This document shows positions 1 through 12,182 of a stretch of DNA of 64,000 bases, piece after piece; the first letter of the stretch is position 1; the number at the start of each line of letters is the position of its first letter. The stretch spans positions 13,159,035 through 13,223,034 of the forward strand of contig NC_064772.1 of the NCBI RefSeq assembly GCF_011397635.1, read 5' to 3'. Made by a program: the position numbers and the translations under genes. The notes under the pieces are model-generated. The model saw nothing but the letters and a program-made list of their open reading frames with translations. It did no database searches and had not been told where the DNA came from. The DNA comes from Epinephelus fuscoguttatus. Lineage: Eukaryota; Chordata; Actinopteri; Perciformes; Serranidae.

Positions 1-850
1 TCTGTCGGCAGCCCTGTGTGAAAGACGACTAGAGAGGGGCGGAGGGCGGTGCTTTGAGTTTGAACGATGCTGCGCTTTAGCCAATCACAATGGAAGGGGC
101 GTGGCCAAGATGTGCAGGTGTCCCCAGGAAATGTGTACCTACAGAAACAGCAAGCTCCGTGCCCATAGTGATCGCTCCACCCAAAACGGCGTCTCGTCAA
201 CGTGAAAAAAAAAAAAAAAATTCCAGCGGATGTCTTAGTTACAACATGATTGAGCAAACTGGAGTAGTTACATGTCGTATCCGACAACGGGAGGCTTTTA
301 ACAGATGACGTCCTGATGTTAGCTTTGCTGCTAGTGTTAGCTGTCCCTGTCGGCTGCAGCCACTGATGCTTTCTAGACATTGTGATTTCCCAAAACTGAA
401 TAAATAGCACACATAGCAACACAAAACTGCTTTGCTAGCTCAATTATGTTGTAACTAAGATAGCTGCTGGAAAAAATATTTTATTCACGGACCGTTTATT
501 GAGTTAATACCTTATTTTTATACAGTCTATGGTTATTACAAACACCGCTAATGGCTAACGTTAACAGCTAGCGGTTAGCCCAGCTAATAACCATGTTATT
601 AATTACAAAACGTGCACACAGAAATAGCAACGTTTGTTCAATCATTGTGTTTATAGACTTTACAAAAAAATGTGATATATAGCTAAACTCTGCTGGTTTT
701 CTACCTGAAGTATTTGTAAACAACACAGCGATTCCCTGGGAGCACTGCCGGAAGTGAAGGGTCTGAGCGATCACCGAGGCGCCTGCACTTCCGTTAGTCA
801 AAAAATTCCGGGCTGTGCCTCCAGAGGTAAAGGAAGGAGAAAAAAAAGGT
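1..850. promoter_or_regulatory. CpG-richer promoter-like region, gene not in window
   Basis: No convincing coding region is present. The stretch holds GC-box/KLF-like sequence (GGGGCGGAGGGCGG near 35-50 and GGGGCGTGGCC near 97), a CCAAT box (AGCCAATCAC near 79), a CRE-like TGACGTC near 305 and a pair of inverted ETS-type motifs (CCGGAAGTG near 749 and CACTTCCG near 787). Such clusters mark housekeeping promoters, and the gene could run leftwards out of the window. Against this, 510-540 carries a tail (TATACAGTCTATGG) that also occurs in a dispersed element at 42766, and the ETS pair forms an imperfect palindrome, so part of it may be transposon-derived. Short open frames here look like chance. 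Confidence 0.35.
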
Positions 851-1089
851 TTTTTTTTTGACTCAGCTCATGTTTCCTTCTGACTTCATCAACAAGGAAG
901 GGCATAGTAACACCTGTGACTGATTCATTTCTGATACTGTTTGACCAACGCAGTGAACCGTGTTTTCGCTGTAATGTCATAAACAGATATTACCTTTCTG
1001 ACAATAATTTTGTGTTATATTTACCCCTTGAAACCTGGAGTGACATCAGTTTTTGTGCTGTTTTCAGATGCCTTTCGCGAGTATTGAAA

Positions 1090-1490
1090 CCTTTGAACCC
1101 TGGTGCGATTTCTTTCAAAAACATGGGAAAAAAAGGCAGTGAGCAACTTGGAAAGACATGTCCCGTAAAGTGCAAAAAAGTGAGTAGATTTAGAAAATTA
1201 ATTTAAAAAAAAAAATTAAAAATAGGGAGAAAAAGGAAAAAAGCTGAGGAAAACTATGTAATTATTGTTTTTACATTTTAAAATTATGTTTCAGAAATAT
1301 TATAATTTTAAGCATTCTTTCCAGGTCATTTCCTTATTTGTTTGTTTTAAACTTCAATTTCATTTTTCACTAATTTTCTTGTTTTTAATTGTCTCTTTTT
1401 ACTAATTTCCTGCTAATATTTTTTTGTTGTTCATTGCCTTCTTCCCACGTTTTTAAAAGAAATCAATGCAATTTGCTCAGATTTCAAAGG
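1090..1490. repeat. MITE-like element with long inverted arms
   Basis: The left arm (about 1090-1146) and the right arm (about 1427-1490) are imperfect reverse complements. Both contain CCTTTGAA, then GATTTCTTT-AAAAAC-TGGGAA and GGCA-TGA-CAA in the same order. The space between is A/T-rich filler. This explains an apparent exon (acceptor TTTTCAG near 1067, donor GTGAGT near 1168) as chance matches within the left arm. The outer ends could reach about 1030 and 1510. No target duplication was identified. Confidence 0.6.
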
Positions 1491-2357
1491 GTTAAAGATA
1501 TTATATTTTGACAGACTGATTGAGAGTTGTCCCAATTAGTTGATGTTCTGCTTTTCTGAAGTTATTTTCCTCTTATTTATTTAAATACAACAGCTTGTGC
1601 ACTGGATTTAACAAGAATTAAGGGCACCAAGGTCATGTCGTCTTGTACGATATGTATTATTCCATAAAGACAATCATTTTGGAAAGGAGTGAATTGGAAA
1701 GTAGTTACAAACCCAAATCATTTAAATAATAAAATTACAGCTTGTGACTTTGGTGTATCAGAGGATGGTTATATGGACATTGGTAATATGATACAAGCTT
1801 TCTGTTACTGTCAAAAAAAAACCACATTGCTCTTTTTTGCCAGACATCTGTCAGAAGCAACATCCTGTTATATAGAGCAGGGGCGGAGTGGGCCCGAGGG
1901 TAATTTTCCACCCTCCGACGTCACACCATCCATAACAGAAGAGCCCGAAATGACTCCAGTCTCTGTGGCTATCAGTCGAGTCATTTAAATCCAGGTGCTG
2001 CCTCAGCAGGAGTGGGGAGAAGAGGGCGGAAGATAAGTTTCATAGATCTCCAGGATTGCTTATGACTGCAGTTGTTAAAATAGATGGAAAGTCAGGCCAG
2101 ATTTGACAAAGCACTTTGCTAGCATGCCCTCTGATCTGGATCACTGTCTCTGCGAGGGTTTGCCAGGACTGAGAGGAAAAATGTTTTCTTCACTTCTTCT
2201 TTTCAACTGTAAAAGAAGCGGCCTGTTTGCTTTTAGGATTTTGTGGCAGAAAAGAAACAGACTCACATATGGGGACCCTATTCTCTTACAACTCTGTTGT
2301 CCCCAGATGTGATGTATAAGGTTTGACACACTGTGTGAGGTGCACTATTGTCTAAGA

Positions 2358-2790
2358 CAGTGGTTCCCAACCTGGGAGCACAGAAGATCTATACCATCAG
2401 CACAGTTTCAAAATGGACACCCAAGATTAGTGTCACCAGTTCAGCATCTGACCAAATGTCTCCCCTTCTGTTCCTGAGTTATGTTAGACACTGAGTAATG
2501 GCCAGAAAGGTGTTTTTGCAGAACAGTATGATGTCACAGTGAAGCTGACATTTGACCTTTGGGATATAAAATGTCATCACTTCATAATTTTTGTTATATT
2601 AGACATTTCTGTGAAATTTTGTCATAGTTAGTGTATAAATTCTTGAGTAATGGCCAAAGATGTGCTCTGTTAGGTCACAGTGACCTTTGACCACCAAAAT
2701 CTTGAAGGAACAGACAGCAGGCCAGACAGACAACCCAAAAAAAGGTATTGCCTCGGGCCACAGCTGTCACCAGCACAGAGGCATGAAAAA
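2358..2790. repeat. dispersed repeat with hAT-like left end
   Basis: It starts with CAGTGGTTCCCAACCTGGGA at 2358, the form of a hAT terminal repeat. It then runs into a block with the phrase TCACAGTGACCTTTGACCAC near 2675 and a final TGCCTCGGGCCACAG...CAGAGGCA hairpin near 2750-2786, a sequence form I recognise as widely dispersed in teleost genomes. No matching right terminal repeat was found, so this is probably a composite of fragments. Confidence 0.45.
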
Positions 2791-3224
2791 GACATTGCCT
2801 AGGTCCAGACCGTTACTTCACCCACTCCAAGGCGATCACTCCAACAAGTGCCACACGGGGACCAATGCCACTGTCAAGCTGTTGTTAAGTGTTGTCAAGC
2901 TGTGCCGACATCACCCAACATCGTAGTTTGTTTTAATTCCGCCAAACTCTTAAACCAGTATTTTGGCATGGCGGCCGCACAGGTGTGTTTTGAATTAAAA
3001 TGCTGTAAGATCCAGTTGGATATGTTGGTCTAAAATGATTGGTTAGGGAATATCAAATTCCTCCACACGGGAATCAGGTAGAGTGGTGGGATGTCAGACT
3101 GAAGATGGAAATGGAGTGTGGAGACAATTCTGCCTGATATGCAGGAAAAAAGAAAGATACATATTTCTCTACACAAAGTTCAAAATGTATAAGAGCTCCT
3201 GAGTCAAGACAATATCCCTACGGG

Positions 3225-3290
3225 GACATATGGTGTGGTATGGCATTGTATTGCATCATATCGTATTGTATCGTATCGTTCATCTAAAAC
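3225..3290. repeat. degenerate GTATY-rich simple repeat
   Basis: Imperfect five-base repetition of GTATT/GTATC/GCATC type (for example TCGTATTGTATCGTATCG). Low complexity and non-coding. Confidence 0.5.
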
Positions 3291-4094
3291 TTAAAATTTT
3301 CTTATGAAATACCAGGTCATTTTTTTTCATTAATTTTCCTTTAAAAAGTTTTGCTTGTATTTGTTATTGTCTTTTATTAACTAAAAAAAATCTACTCCTC
3401 TGTTTTGTTGGTTTTATTGATTTTATTGATTTTATTAAAATTAAAAATATTACTACTACATACTACTTTTATTATTATGATTTATTATTTCCAGCATTTT
3501 TATTTCTTGTGTGCATTAGTCTCAAGGTTTCACTGTTAACATCTGTACTGTCTTTGTATCAGCTTGTCAGTTATCTTTTGAAGCATTTTAAACTAACCTG
3601 GATGAAAGACACAATAAAAATTAAGTTTGACTGATAAAAAAAAGTATTCACAATCAAAATCAGAGTGCCTTTTATTGTCATAGTGTTATTAAAAAGTACA
3701 ACAAAATTAGGAGTGCTACTCCTGTACGATGCTGACAGTTAACACCACATCCTCTATACATTCAGCCATCCAATCCTCACAGGTAAAAAACTAGTATTGC
3801 ACATATAGTGTAGTAGACTGATGGTAAATAAACTTCCCTTTTGGTTTAACTTGTCACAAAGAGTGACATTATGAAGAGTTAGACTTTGTCTGTTTTAAGG
3901 GATCACAGGCCAAAAAGGCTTTAACTGGAATAAGAGGCCAAACCATGAGAAAAAAAAGTGCCAGGTCAAAAGCACACACAAGAATCTGAACAGAGGTGCC
4001 TACAACTCACACAAAAAGTTACACACAAAAAGAAATTAAATATCAAAAGGCAAAAAAGAACAAAAGTCAACAATTTCTGCATTGACATCTAGAG

Positions 4095-4423
4095 CAGTGG
4101 TTTCCAACTGGGGGTTGTGGTCCAAAAGTAGGTCACAGATCCATTCTGAATGGTCCTCAAGTGACTTGCAAACGTGTTAAGTTTGTAAAAAACACACTTT
4201 TTATAAATACAATAAATTTCCAGCACAGAGTTTTTATTTTTCAAGTGTGGTTTCCTGCTGTAGGGTGAATGATTAACTGAAAGCTGCTCGACTGAGACAG
4301 CAAACAAACTCAAAGACATGGCTAACTGCAAGTATGACGCTGAATATATTGAACTGTGTGGGCCTTGAACTAATGACTAAAGAGAAATCTGGACCCTGTG
4401 GCTGGACCAGTTGGTAACCACTG
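4095..4423. mobile_element. hAT-type MITE with TIRs and 8-bp TSD
   Basis: The left end reads CAGTGGTTTCCAACTGG and the right end CCAGTTGGTAACCACTG, a 17-bp terminal inverted repeat with one mismatch. The flanks are ATCTAGAG (4087-4094) and ATGTAGAG (4424-4431), an 8-bp duplication with one difference, as expected for hAT insertion. At 329 bp, without a transposase frame, it is non-autonomous. The TIR sequence and TSD length fit hAT elements of fish. Confidence 0.85.
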
Positions 4424-5034
4424 ATGTAGAGATAACAAACACAACAGGAGTATGCTGCATATTGCTTTCTTCCCGAGGCCTCATACTGCACAAAGTATCA
4501 CAAAGAGTCAAAAACTACAGAAGTGTGTGTGAGAAATGGGCACCCCATCTCTAGCAGCCTGTCGGCTTACCTGACAGTGTTTGTGTGAAAATGAGAGAGC
4601 AACAGGGAGAATCCCGTCTCTGTGGTTTGAAGTGATCCATTGCTCTTGACAGACCTGAGCTGTGGTGTTGTTGTGGTGAGACAGAAGGAGAAAGGCGCTG
4701 AGGGACATCAAGATAAATTACGACTTATTCTTTTGAATCAGTGCAATATTTTACAGTCACCCCTCACACTGTACTTAAGTGTGTTTCCATGCTTACAGGA
4801 TGACGGATCACCTTTTTTTTTATTTTACTGTGCATGAATATATTACACAGCACACGCTCACATACTGGAGGCTTCTTTGTACCGACTCTGTTCTTGCAGC
4901 CTTCCTCTCCTCTGTGTCTGTGCTTTGCTCCGCTGTGAGCATTGGCCTTATTAATCAAGCTGCTTGCTTGGCAGGTGAATGTGAGGAATGGATGGGTAAA
5001 GTGTCTGGAGGGGGAGGAGGGTAGTGTGCAGGTG

Positions 5035-5036
<2 letters not shown>

Positions 5037-5088
<52 letters not shown>

Positions 5089-5092
5089 TGTG
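5037..5092. repeat. (TG)n microsatellite
   Basis: About 24 uninterrupted TG units followed by CGCGTGTG. It makes spurious open frames on both strands (VCVC and THTH runs), which should not be annotated as genes. The run is long and pure, so length polymorphism is likely. Confidence 0.95.
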
Positions 5093-5099
5093 AGTGGTT

Positions 5100-5760
5100 G
5101 AAGGGAAAGAGAGAGCCAGCTGTTGCTCAGCACCTAGAGGCCCACGGCTGGGTGAGCAAGGATAATTGCAGGTACCAGCCTGTTCCCATCTCCTTAATGT
5201 GAACCTGTGGCATAATGGAAACTGCTCTTTCACAGTGGAGGGAAATAGAAAGGAGAGAGGAGGAAATTAACGCATTGGAGGAGTTTGGAAAGAGGATCCG
5301 GTGAACCGGATTGATTTGAGCTTCTGCTCCTAAGATCCCTGACTCTATAGTTTCTTTTCTTTTGAAATCCCTAATGTAATACTGAGATTATGATAAACAG
5401 AATTTGGCGCAGGCATCAGTGAAGCTGGTCTACAAATGTTGTCTTCACAGGGCTATAACTTGAAACAGTTTGCCTTAATATCAGTTTTGCAGGCCTTAAT
5501 TTGTTTAAGATATACTCAATAACAAAATATGGGCACACCAGCTTGACAGCTACTTTCATCTTTGTTGTCTTGGTTATTACAGGGTCTCCTACAACATTTT
5601 GAAGGGGTTGCAGCCACCATATTTTCTTCTCCTTGTACTGACTGAAAGTTGGAAACTAATTTCAGTAAATTGCAATTCACGTCAGCACCGCTACACATAA
5701 GTAAATAACTCCTCAACACTAAAAAAATGAATATTGTCCATTCATCTATCCTTTGTTATC
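5100..5760. other. intergenic, nothing recognised
   Basis: AT-rich intergenic sequence with no supported gene, RNA or repeat. Short open frames lack homologous-looking composition or splice context. Confidence 0.5.
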
Positions 5761-5763
5761 AGC

Positions 5764-6170
5764 TTACCCACGGCCGTGTGGCCGGGACAGCAGGCTGAGC
5801 AAGGTACTCCAGACGTCCCACTCTCCAGTAACGCTTTCCAGCTCCTCCTGGGTCATCCCGAAGCTCTTAGGCCAGATGAGACATGAAAACCCTCTGCCGT
5901 GATCTGGGTCTATGGGTCCCTTACCAGTTGGACAAGCCTGGAAAACCTCTAATGGGATGCACCAAGGAAGTATCCTGATCAGATGCCCAAACCACCTCAA
6001 CTGGCCCCTTTCCACGCAAAGAAGCAGCGGCTCTACTCCGAGCTCCCTCTGGATATCTGAGCTCCTCACACTATCTCTAAGGCTGAGCCCAGCCACCTTA
6101 CTGAGGCAACTCAATTTGTCCGCTTGTATCCACAATCTCATACAAGTGTTTGAAAGAAGTTTCCTCCATA
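5764..6170 (-). pseudogene. LINE reverse-transcriptase 3' fragment
   Basis: Read on the minus strand, the frame (about residues 30-153 of an open frame from 6225 to 5764) shows a typical fish non-LTR retrotransposon tail: VAGLSLRD, then VRSSDI, LGVEPLLL, QLRWFGHL, EVFQACPTG and EELE...W with LLSLLSRP. The block QLRWFGHL...PTG is the widely repeated C-terminal part of fish LINE polyproteins. RTE/Rex-like is my guess at the clade, with low certainty. The upstream RT core is absent, so it is a 5'-truncated dead copy. A second, more decayed copy lies near 62545-62850 in the same orientation. Confidence 0.75.
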
Positions 6171-6225
6171 GAATATTGTAAATTTTAAAAAGTGCATGTC
6201 CAAAGATGTGCATTTCATTGTGCAT

Positions 6226-7140
6226 GGGTGCAGGGGTGTAGCCAAGATTTTAGGACCTAAGTCCAAGGTTCCCAAATCCAGCTTTGGTTGTTCCTAAATC
6301 ATTGCTGTAATGCTTAGACTACGTCCTGGGGTGGGGTGAATTTACTAGATTTTGTGCAGGATCTTCCTAAAAACAATGTGTAGAGTCAAAAATAATCCTC
6401 CTCAGTCATCACTGATGACCCACTAGAAGTGTGTGGTGGTGTATTTATCCGTCCTCTGCTTGTATTTTCTTATTTTATTTTGCTGTGGTCAAGACATCTA
6501 GTGGCATGTAGCCCCCACCTGATAACAGCGCACAGGTAAGGTTGGGACGTTATGAAAAGTTAATGATCAGACCATAAGCAGTATGCATCCAAGAGAAAGC
6601 TACAAAATTAGTGGACACAACACCAGAAAACACAAATACGGTGAGGCAAAACACAAAGCAAACAAAGCTCATTCTGACAGCAGGGTGAATCTGGTGTTGG
6701 CTGTCATGTTCACTTTTGCTGGCGAGCACTGAAGGAGAGGAAGAAGAACAGTGTTGAGTTGGCCTGTTTTCTGTCAGACAGGTAGGTGCCAGCAGTTAGC
6801 TCGCTAAAGTATCGTCTTTTGTATTACAACAAATGTAATGTTCCTATAGTAACTTGCTCTCTATGTACAATCAGTATAGGAAGGTCCAAGTTTAAATGTG
6901 TCTGCAAACTGTAACCAACCATTGCGCATGATGTACCTTTATATACCTTCATATATGGGCCTACTGAATCTGAGGAAATTGGAATAACCCATTTCAGGAT
7001 GCATCATGTGTATTTTTAATTTTGATGAACAGTAGAACACCCCAGGTTGCTTAAATTCTCAGAAGAACACAGAAGACACGATAGCCAATGCCCGCATGGA
7101 TCTGTACTGCACTGGTTGCAGATTGCATTTACCACAACTG
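6226..7140. other. intergenic, no gene recognised
   Basis: No supported coding sequence. There is a possible short repeat end at 6232 (CAGGGGTGTAGCCAAG), a form seen at transposon termini, but no partner end was found. Confidence 0.4.
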
Positions 7141-7144
7141 TGAT

Positions 7145-8230
7145 CTGACAGTAAAGTAATAAGCTTTATTTGTATAGCACCTAGACTAAACACAATTAAA
7201 ACACAAGGAGACATGCCATAAAATGTAATCCAGTAAAAGATAAAATAAGAAAGGCCAACACTAAAATCAAGATAATAAATTGGAAATAGCATCAATAAGA
7301 CAGCTGACATAAAATAGACAGCTCAGATAAAGTCAGGATATGTTTTCTGATAGAAGTATGTTTTTAGGAGAGACTTAAAATAAGCCAATGACTCAGAGAG
7401 CCTTATTTCCTCAAGCAGGTCATTCCAGAGCCTCGGGGCCCTGGTGGCAAAAGCTCTGTCCCCTTTGGTCTTCAGCCTGGACCCTGGGACAAGCAGACCT
7501 CTGTCTGAAGAATGTAAATGTAATCTGGAGCCAGGCCATGAAGAGCTTTCATGGCCTGGTAAAGTAATTCAGAAGATTTTAGAGTCAATCCCTAAAAAAC
7601 CTTGTGGGTTATATTGGGCTGATGTCATGTTTTGCTAGAAAATAGGTAGTCAGGTGGTCATATTATCCTCTGTTGGCATGATTGAGGGCCCTACCTTGTT
7701 GCAGTTATGTAAAATAGTTTGTTAAACTTTTTTAATTGCACAATAATTTGTTTTATAAGTGACTTTTCTGAATGTCCCCATTGAGGAAGTGAATTGGATC
7801 AACTCATCCTTAAAGAGAGTCATTAGCATTGGTTTCAGTGGAATTGTTCTGTCCCATGATGGTTTGAATAAATTCTATTTCAGAGGCTTTCCCCCTCCTG
7901 CCAAGAATAAAACCCGTGGGGGAAACTCAGAATCTTTGTTCGTCTTGGCACCAAAAATCGTCACATTTATAAATGTTGGCATGAAACACTGGCACCAAAC
8001 ATCGTTTCTGAAGTGGAAGTAAAACACTCGCCCACCACTGCAAAGACCTGAGTTAAATTGCTGGCAGCAGCACCTCTGCCTTGGGATTGTGAGTATTCAA
8101 GTGGGAAGCCAGTGAGGGATTGTGTTCTGGACCAGCTCAGATGTTGGTGTACACCCTCCTGAGGGCAGCAGAGTGGTCTGTGATGACAGAGACTGCAGTG
8201 TATCGGGAATTTGCAACAACTGAGTTGGGG
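7145..8230. repeat. LINE-3'-tail-like dispersed repeat
   Basis: The start (AAGCTTTATTTGTATAGCAC near 7160) and the block TCAAGCAGGTCATTCCAGAG...GGGCCCTGGTGGCAAAAGC...CAGGCCATGAAG...TTTAGAGTCAATC (7410-7590) match the shape of a very common teleost repeat, usually taken as a non-LTR retrotransposon 3' region. A related segment (GTGGGAAGCCAGTGAGGGA to CTGAGGGCAGCAGAG, 8095-8172) suggests the same element continues after an insertion at about 7640-8030. No intact frame was seen. Confidence 0.55.
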
Positions 8231-9280
8231 ACATTTTGAAAAATCAAACAAAAGAGAAATATGTAATTTGTCACTGTATTAATAGAGTTATACACACACT
8301 CAGTCATAATGCAAAAGGGTTGAACAAACACATTGTGCATGAAGCAGTATGCTGCCGTGTAATGCTCAGTTTGTCTAAAATGGATTTACTTACATTTCTG
8401 TTTAGCTATGATGTTTATTACAATAACAACTCCAATGGTGTAACATTTGTAGCTGATGGTATAAGATGTTATAACCTTGAATATAATAATGCAATTAATG
8501 CATTCTTAGTGTTATGAAAAGATAAAGTATTGCACCTTAGATTGCTGTATTGTCATCAGAAAAGCTGTTGATTATATGACTTTCAACCCATTTGGACATT
8601 TTAATGATTAAAAAAAACAAAAACAAAAAAAACTCTGCATCCTCTATTCATACACAAACAAAGACCAAAAAGTGTTTTTTAGATGCAAAAGGAGATTAAA
8701 TAATTACAGAAATTAAAGATATATGTATCTAACTGGAGCCACAAACAATCAGGAGACAACTATTGCATTCTATTGTCACTTATTGTTGTTCAGAAATGAT
8801 GACAGATGCTGATTAGATGCTTATCATAATGTTTGCCATGGCTCTAAATGAAGAGAGAAATACATTAGAATATTTGCAAATAAATCATTGAATCATAAAT
8901 CTTAGTCTTTAAATTGTTCCACATTGAAATACAATAAATGTTGAATAATAATTAGCTGGACGTGTACTTGATCAAGTTAATCAAATGTCATCCTTAACTT
9001 CAGTCCAATTGTGTACACATCATAATATAAAAGGAAATGTTACTTAAGTCTCAAAGACACATGGCAAACACCATCAAACACTCAGGCAGCATGGAATGTT
9101 TGAAGACAAAGAGGAGGAAGTGTGGTCCTGCTGCCCTTGCCCTATAGATGAAGATGTGGGAGGAGCTACCAAAAGTAGGTCACTAACTAAACCACCCCTA
9201 ATGTCCCCTTGAAGATGTGAGGTGAGTACACTTGCAATTTCTGATAGACACAATGTGAAAAATGTGTGTATGTTTCAACC
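8230..9280. other. intergenic, nothing recognised
   Basis: AT-rich sequence with A-tracts near 8608-8632. No coding, RNA or repeat feature can be supported. Confidence 0.5.
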
Positions 9281-9287
9281 CAGTAAC

Positions 9288-9630
9288 CAAAATTTTGGTA
9301 TTATATGTTTCTGCAAACCACAGATACGTAACATTTGAATGTTATTATGTGGTGGATACTTCAAAATTTAACATTTCAACCATGCTGTGGTTAATGTGTG
9401 TTAGGAGCAATGCAGTGATGTCTTGATACAAAAACAATCGCTTTTTGGTGGCATTTTCCCTGCTGGTTGCTAAAAGCAGCTGGAAACACAGCAATGGCTT
9501 GCTCAAAAACACCCAGTTTTGTTGTTTGTTGGTCTCGAACGGTGGTCTGCAGCTTTGCCGATATCTTGCCTAGGTGAGATGTCATCCACCATCTCCTCCA
9601 ACTCCTGATGACAAAATTAGCTCATATACT
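9288..9630. repeat. dispersed repeat family A, copy 1
   Basis: It shares ordered blocks with copies near 24500, 27000, 37700 and 51850: TATGTTTCTGCAAACCACAG, CTGTGGTTAATGTGTG, TTTTTGGTGGCA, CAAAAACACCCAGTTTTG, TTTGTTGGTCTC and AAATTAGCTCATATAC. It is non-coding and diverged. No transposase frame is seen, so the family is probably a non-autonomous DNA transposon. Confidence 0.6.
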
Positions 9631-9639
9631 ATGTGGGCT

Positions 9640-11300
9640 GTGTGTTTTGGTTGGACTAAAATAAGAAGTGACTTTTTTGTCATTAAAAACACACAAAAAT
9701 TCGAGGATATTGTCCTCTGTAATAAAAAATGTTGTCACTCTCTGTGTTCATTTCCTCCCTGCATCTTAAATAATCTGAACTCTGGATTCATGCGACATAA
9801 AGTAGCCTATACTTAAACATGGTTGACTGTGAAATATTAGAACATCCTACACATGGGGACATGACCTTTCTCTATGAAATGGCTGGAGGATGTTTCATCT
9901 TCTTACCAAGTCAAAGTAATCTGATCTCACACAGTGACAACAGTGTGCGCATGTCATATGTGTTTATGTGTAGTGACTTCTCTTTAGATTTTTATTCTGC
10001 ACAGTGAAGTGTTTTTCTCTGTGATCAATGGTTTCTTCCTGGAAGCGGGAGCCAAACAATCAGCCAACACATCTCAACATCATGTTCACCCGAGGCTTCC
10101 CTGCTAATTACCTAAGACATTGATTCGCACCCAACATACCTCCGTGTGGAAGTGTGAGAAAGAGGAGGAGAGAAAAGAGAGCTAATGAAGGTGTCAACGG
10201 GAGCTTGCCACCAGAAGATGATTGTTATTGGATTGAAGTCATTTGCATTTTGATGTGAACTCCGAGGCTGAACAATACCCGTCGGTGCCTATCTGCTGTT
10301 AACAGTCTTTGATAAGCACACAGACAAAAAGCAGTGATTCAATTCAAGGTGAACAAAATAACTGCAGGGTCCTGAAACAGATTACATTTAACTGATGCCT
10401 CCATCAAGCTCCTGGCGACCATCTGCCAGGATCTTCCCCTCTCTGTGATGAAGGAAAGAGAATCCATTTCTCACTCGGAGAATGAGAAATCAATGACCCC
10501 AAGCTGGATCTGTGTGAAATGAGATATGAGCCCCGTCTCTGAGGACTTGCCAGGGCTCAGATTGACAGCTGACTGACAGAGGTTAACTGCCAGGGAAGGC
10601 CGACTGGCTCGGAGGTGTAAAACTGACCCTCTCAGACCCTGTGTTGAGGGCAGGGTTGAGACATGCAGGCCGGATGTTGCTGAATCCCCAAGATATTCCT
10701 GTAATCGACCGTTAGCCAAGGCCCTGACCCCTTATTGCTACGCCTGTCAAGCTTCTGTCCCTTACAGCATGTATGTAGTTTACAGTTAAAATAGTAGCAG
10801 ATTTGCTGCTCAAAATTCACAGTTGCTGTTAAAACAATACATCCCTGCTTTCAGTCAGGTAGACAAAAGCAGCTGGCATCACTGATCTTCCTTAGACGCC
10901 AAGTGATGCTGGTAGATTTTATCAGTCATCACTAGCTACAATACAATAGCTTAATGAGGTTGCTGAAAACAAGATACATTTTCATCCACCTTTTTTTGTG
11001 ACCATTTTTTATTTGCTTTAAAAAACAAGTATTCCAGTTAGGCCAATGTCAGAGTAGGTCACACACCAGAAGAGCTCTGTTGAAATCCTGCCTAACTTTG
11101 AGTCAAAGTGCTTATTGCCAAAGACAACCCGTCCAAAGCTGTGCAGAAGGCTGGTAAACACGAGGAAACCTACTTGAAGACAAAACAAACCTTCAGAGGA
11201 ACAGTCTACACATAATAATTAGGATGACAGGACAGAAGCTACTAGCAATGTGTGCTACTAGCAACGCACCGCTAACCAAAGCCAAACCTATCCAAACTTT
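9640..11300. other. intergenic, no gene recognised
   Basis: No gene can be supported. The block 10020-10740 is more GC-balanced and free of recognised repeats, so it is a fair candidate for conserved non-coding sequence, but this cannot be judged from one genome. Confidence 0.35.
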
Positions 11301-11399
11301 CTGACCAAGTCTCTGCTGACTGAGCAACTATCACGGACGTGACCAGATAATTTAGCACATGGAAATAGCCCTCAACGATATGGGGACAAGACTGGACTG

Positions 11400-12000
11400 G
11401 CAATACTCGAATCGACTTGCATATCCCTGTCAGATTAAATTGCTGCTCTTAAACTCAAGATGGATGATCTTGAAAATAGATCAAGGTGCAACAACATATG
11501 TATAATTGGCTTATCTGACAGAATTCAGAGTTCGCAGCCATCTGCTTTCATGGAGGTATTCCTGAGAGAGATATTCGTTGCAGAGGCTTTTTCTATTCTT
11601 CCATCAGTCAACAGGGCCTATAGAGTTGCCAGCAACTGCAAATGACAGGACAAACCTTCATGGCCATTCATTGTGCAGATTCACCACTACCAAAACAAGG
11701 AGTGTAACCTGAGGCTGACAGGCAAACAGTGGTGTACTCCAAAGCCAAGTCAGTCAGACATTAACTGGAAACGCACCTCAAAGATGATGTCAGCTACCTT
11801 GGAAAAGCTGGGTTGATCAGGTATACCACTCCTGTTTCAATGCTAAACCAAGATTAATCATTGTCTCGACCCACTTAATTGGCAGTCTTGTCACTTTGGT
11901 CAGTGTCTACACCCAAAATTATGACGATTGTAACTTTATTGCCAGATTGTTCTCTATAATTCCCAGCAGTAATAATTACAACTTGATAAAAGTTAACTGT
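11400..12000 (+). pseudogene. L1/Tx1-like LINE relic: ORF1 and start of ORF2
   Basis: 11460-11645 reads MDDLENRSRCNNICIIGL and continues with FMEVFLREIF and VNRAYRVAS, the coiled-coil/RRM junction of L1-type ORF1 proteins. After a stop, the frame continues QDKPSWPFIVQIHHYQNKE. At about 11855-12030 the text reads RLIIVSTHLIGSLVTLVSVY then NCV and D-SSTRA-like residues, which fits the apurinic-endonuclease start of ORF2. Stops and deletions show it is dead. The C-terminal ORF2 piece follows at 12183-12370. Confidence 0.75.
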
Positions 12001-12029
12001 GTTCGATAGATCATCAACCAGAGCCTAGA

Positions 12030-12180
12030 TTCTCTCACGAAATCGGCGTTGCACCGACGTGTAGTTACATTTCTGGGGAGGTGCATGTCAGGCTACAGCG
12101 TAGGGTACAGTGTAGCGTCTGAGTCGATGCAGAGCCTACGCTGTAGGTACGGCATCAACGGCAGAAGTATGAATCCCACT
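12030..12180. repeat. MITE fragment inserted in the LINE relic
   Basis: A GC-rich, partly palindromic block (CTACAGCGTAGGGTAC ... GCCTACGCTGTAGGTAC, then CGGCAGAAGTATGAATC) of the kind found at ends of fish DNA elements. It separates the ORF2 start from the ORF2 end of the LINE relic, so it either interrupts the LINE or marks a deletion junction. Confidence 0.45.
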
Positions 12181-12182
12181 TA

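Noticed and set aside
1068..1168. Apparent 100-bp exon with acceptor, ATG and GTGAGT donor
   Set aside because: It is the left arm of an inverted repeat whose right arm is at 1427-1490; no continuing coding exon was found.
4942..5233. Open frames with VCVC or THTH runs
   Set aside because: Translation of the (TG)n microsatellite in several frames.
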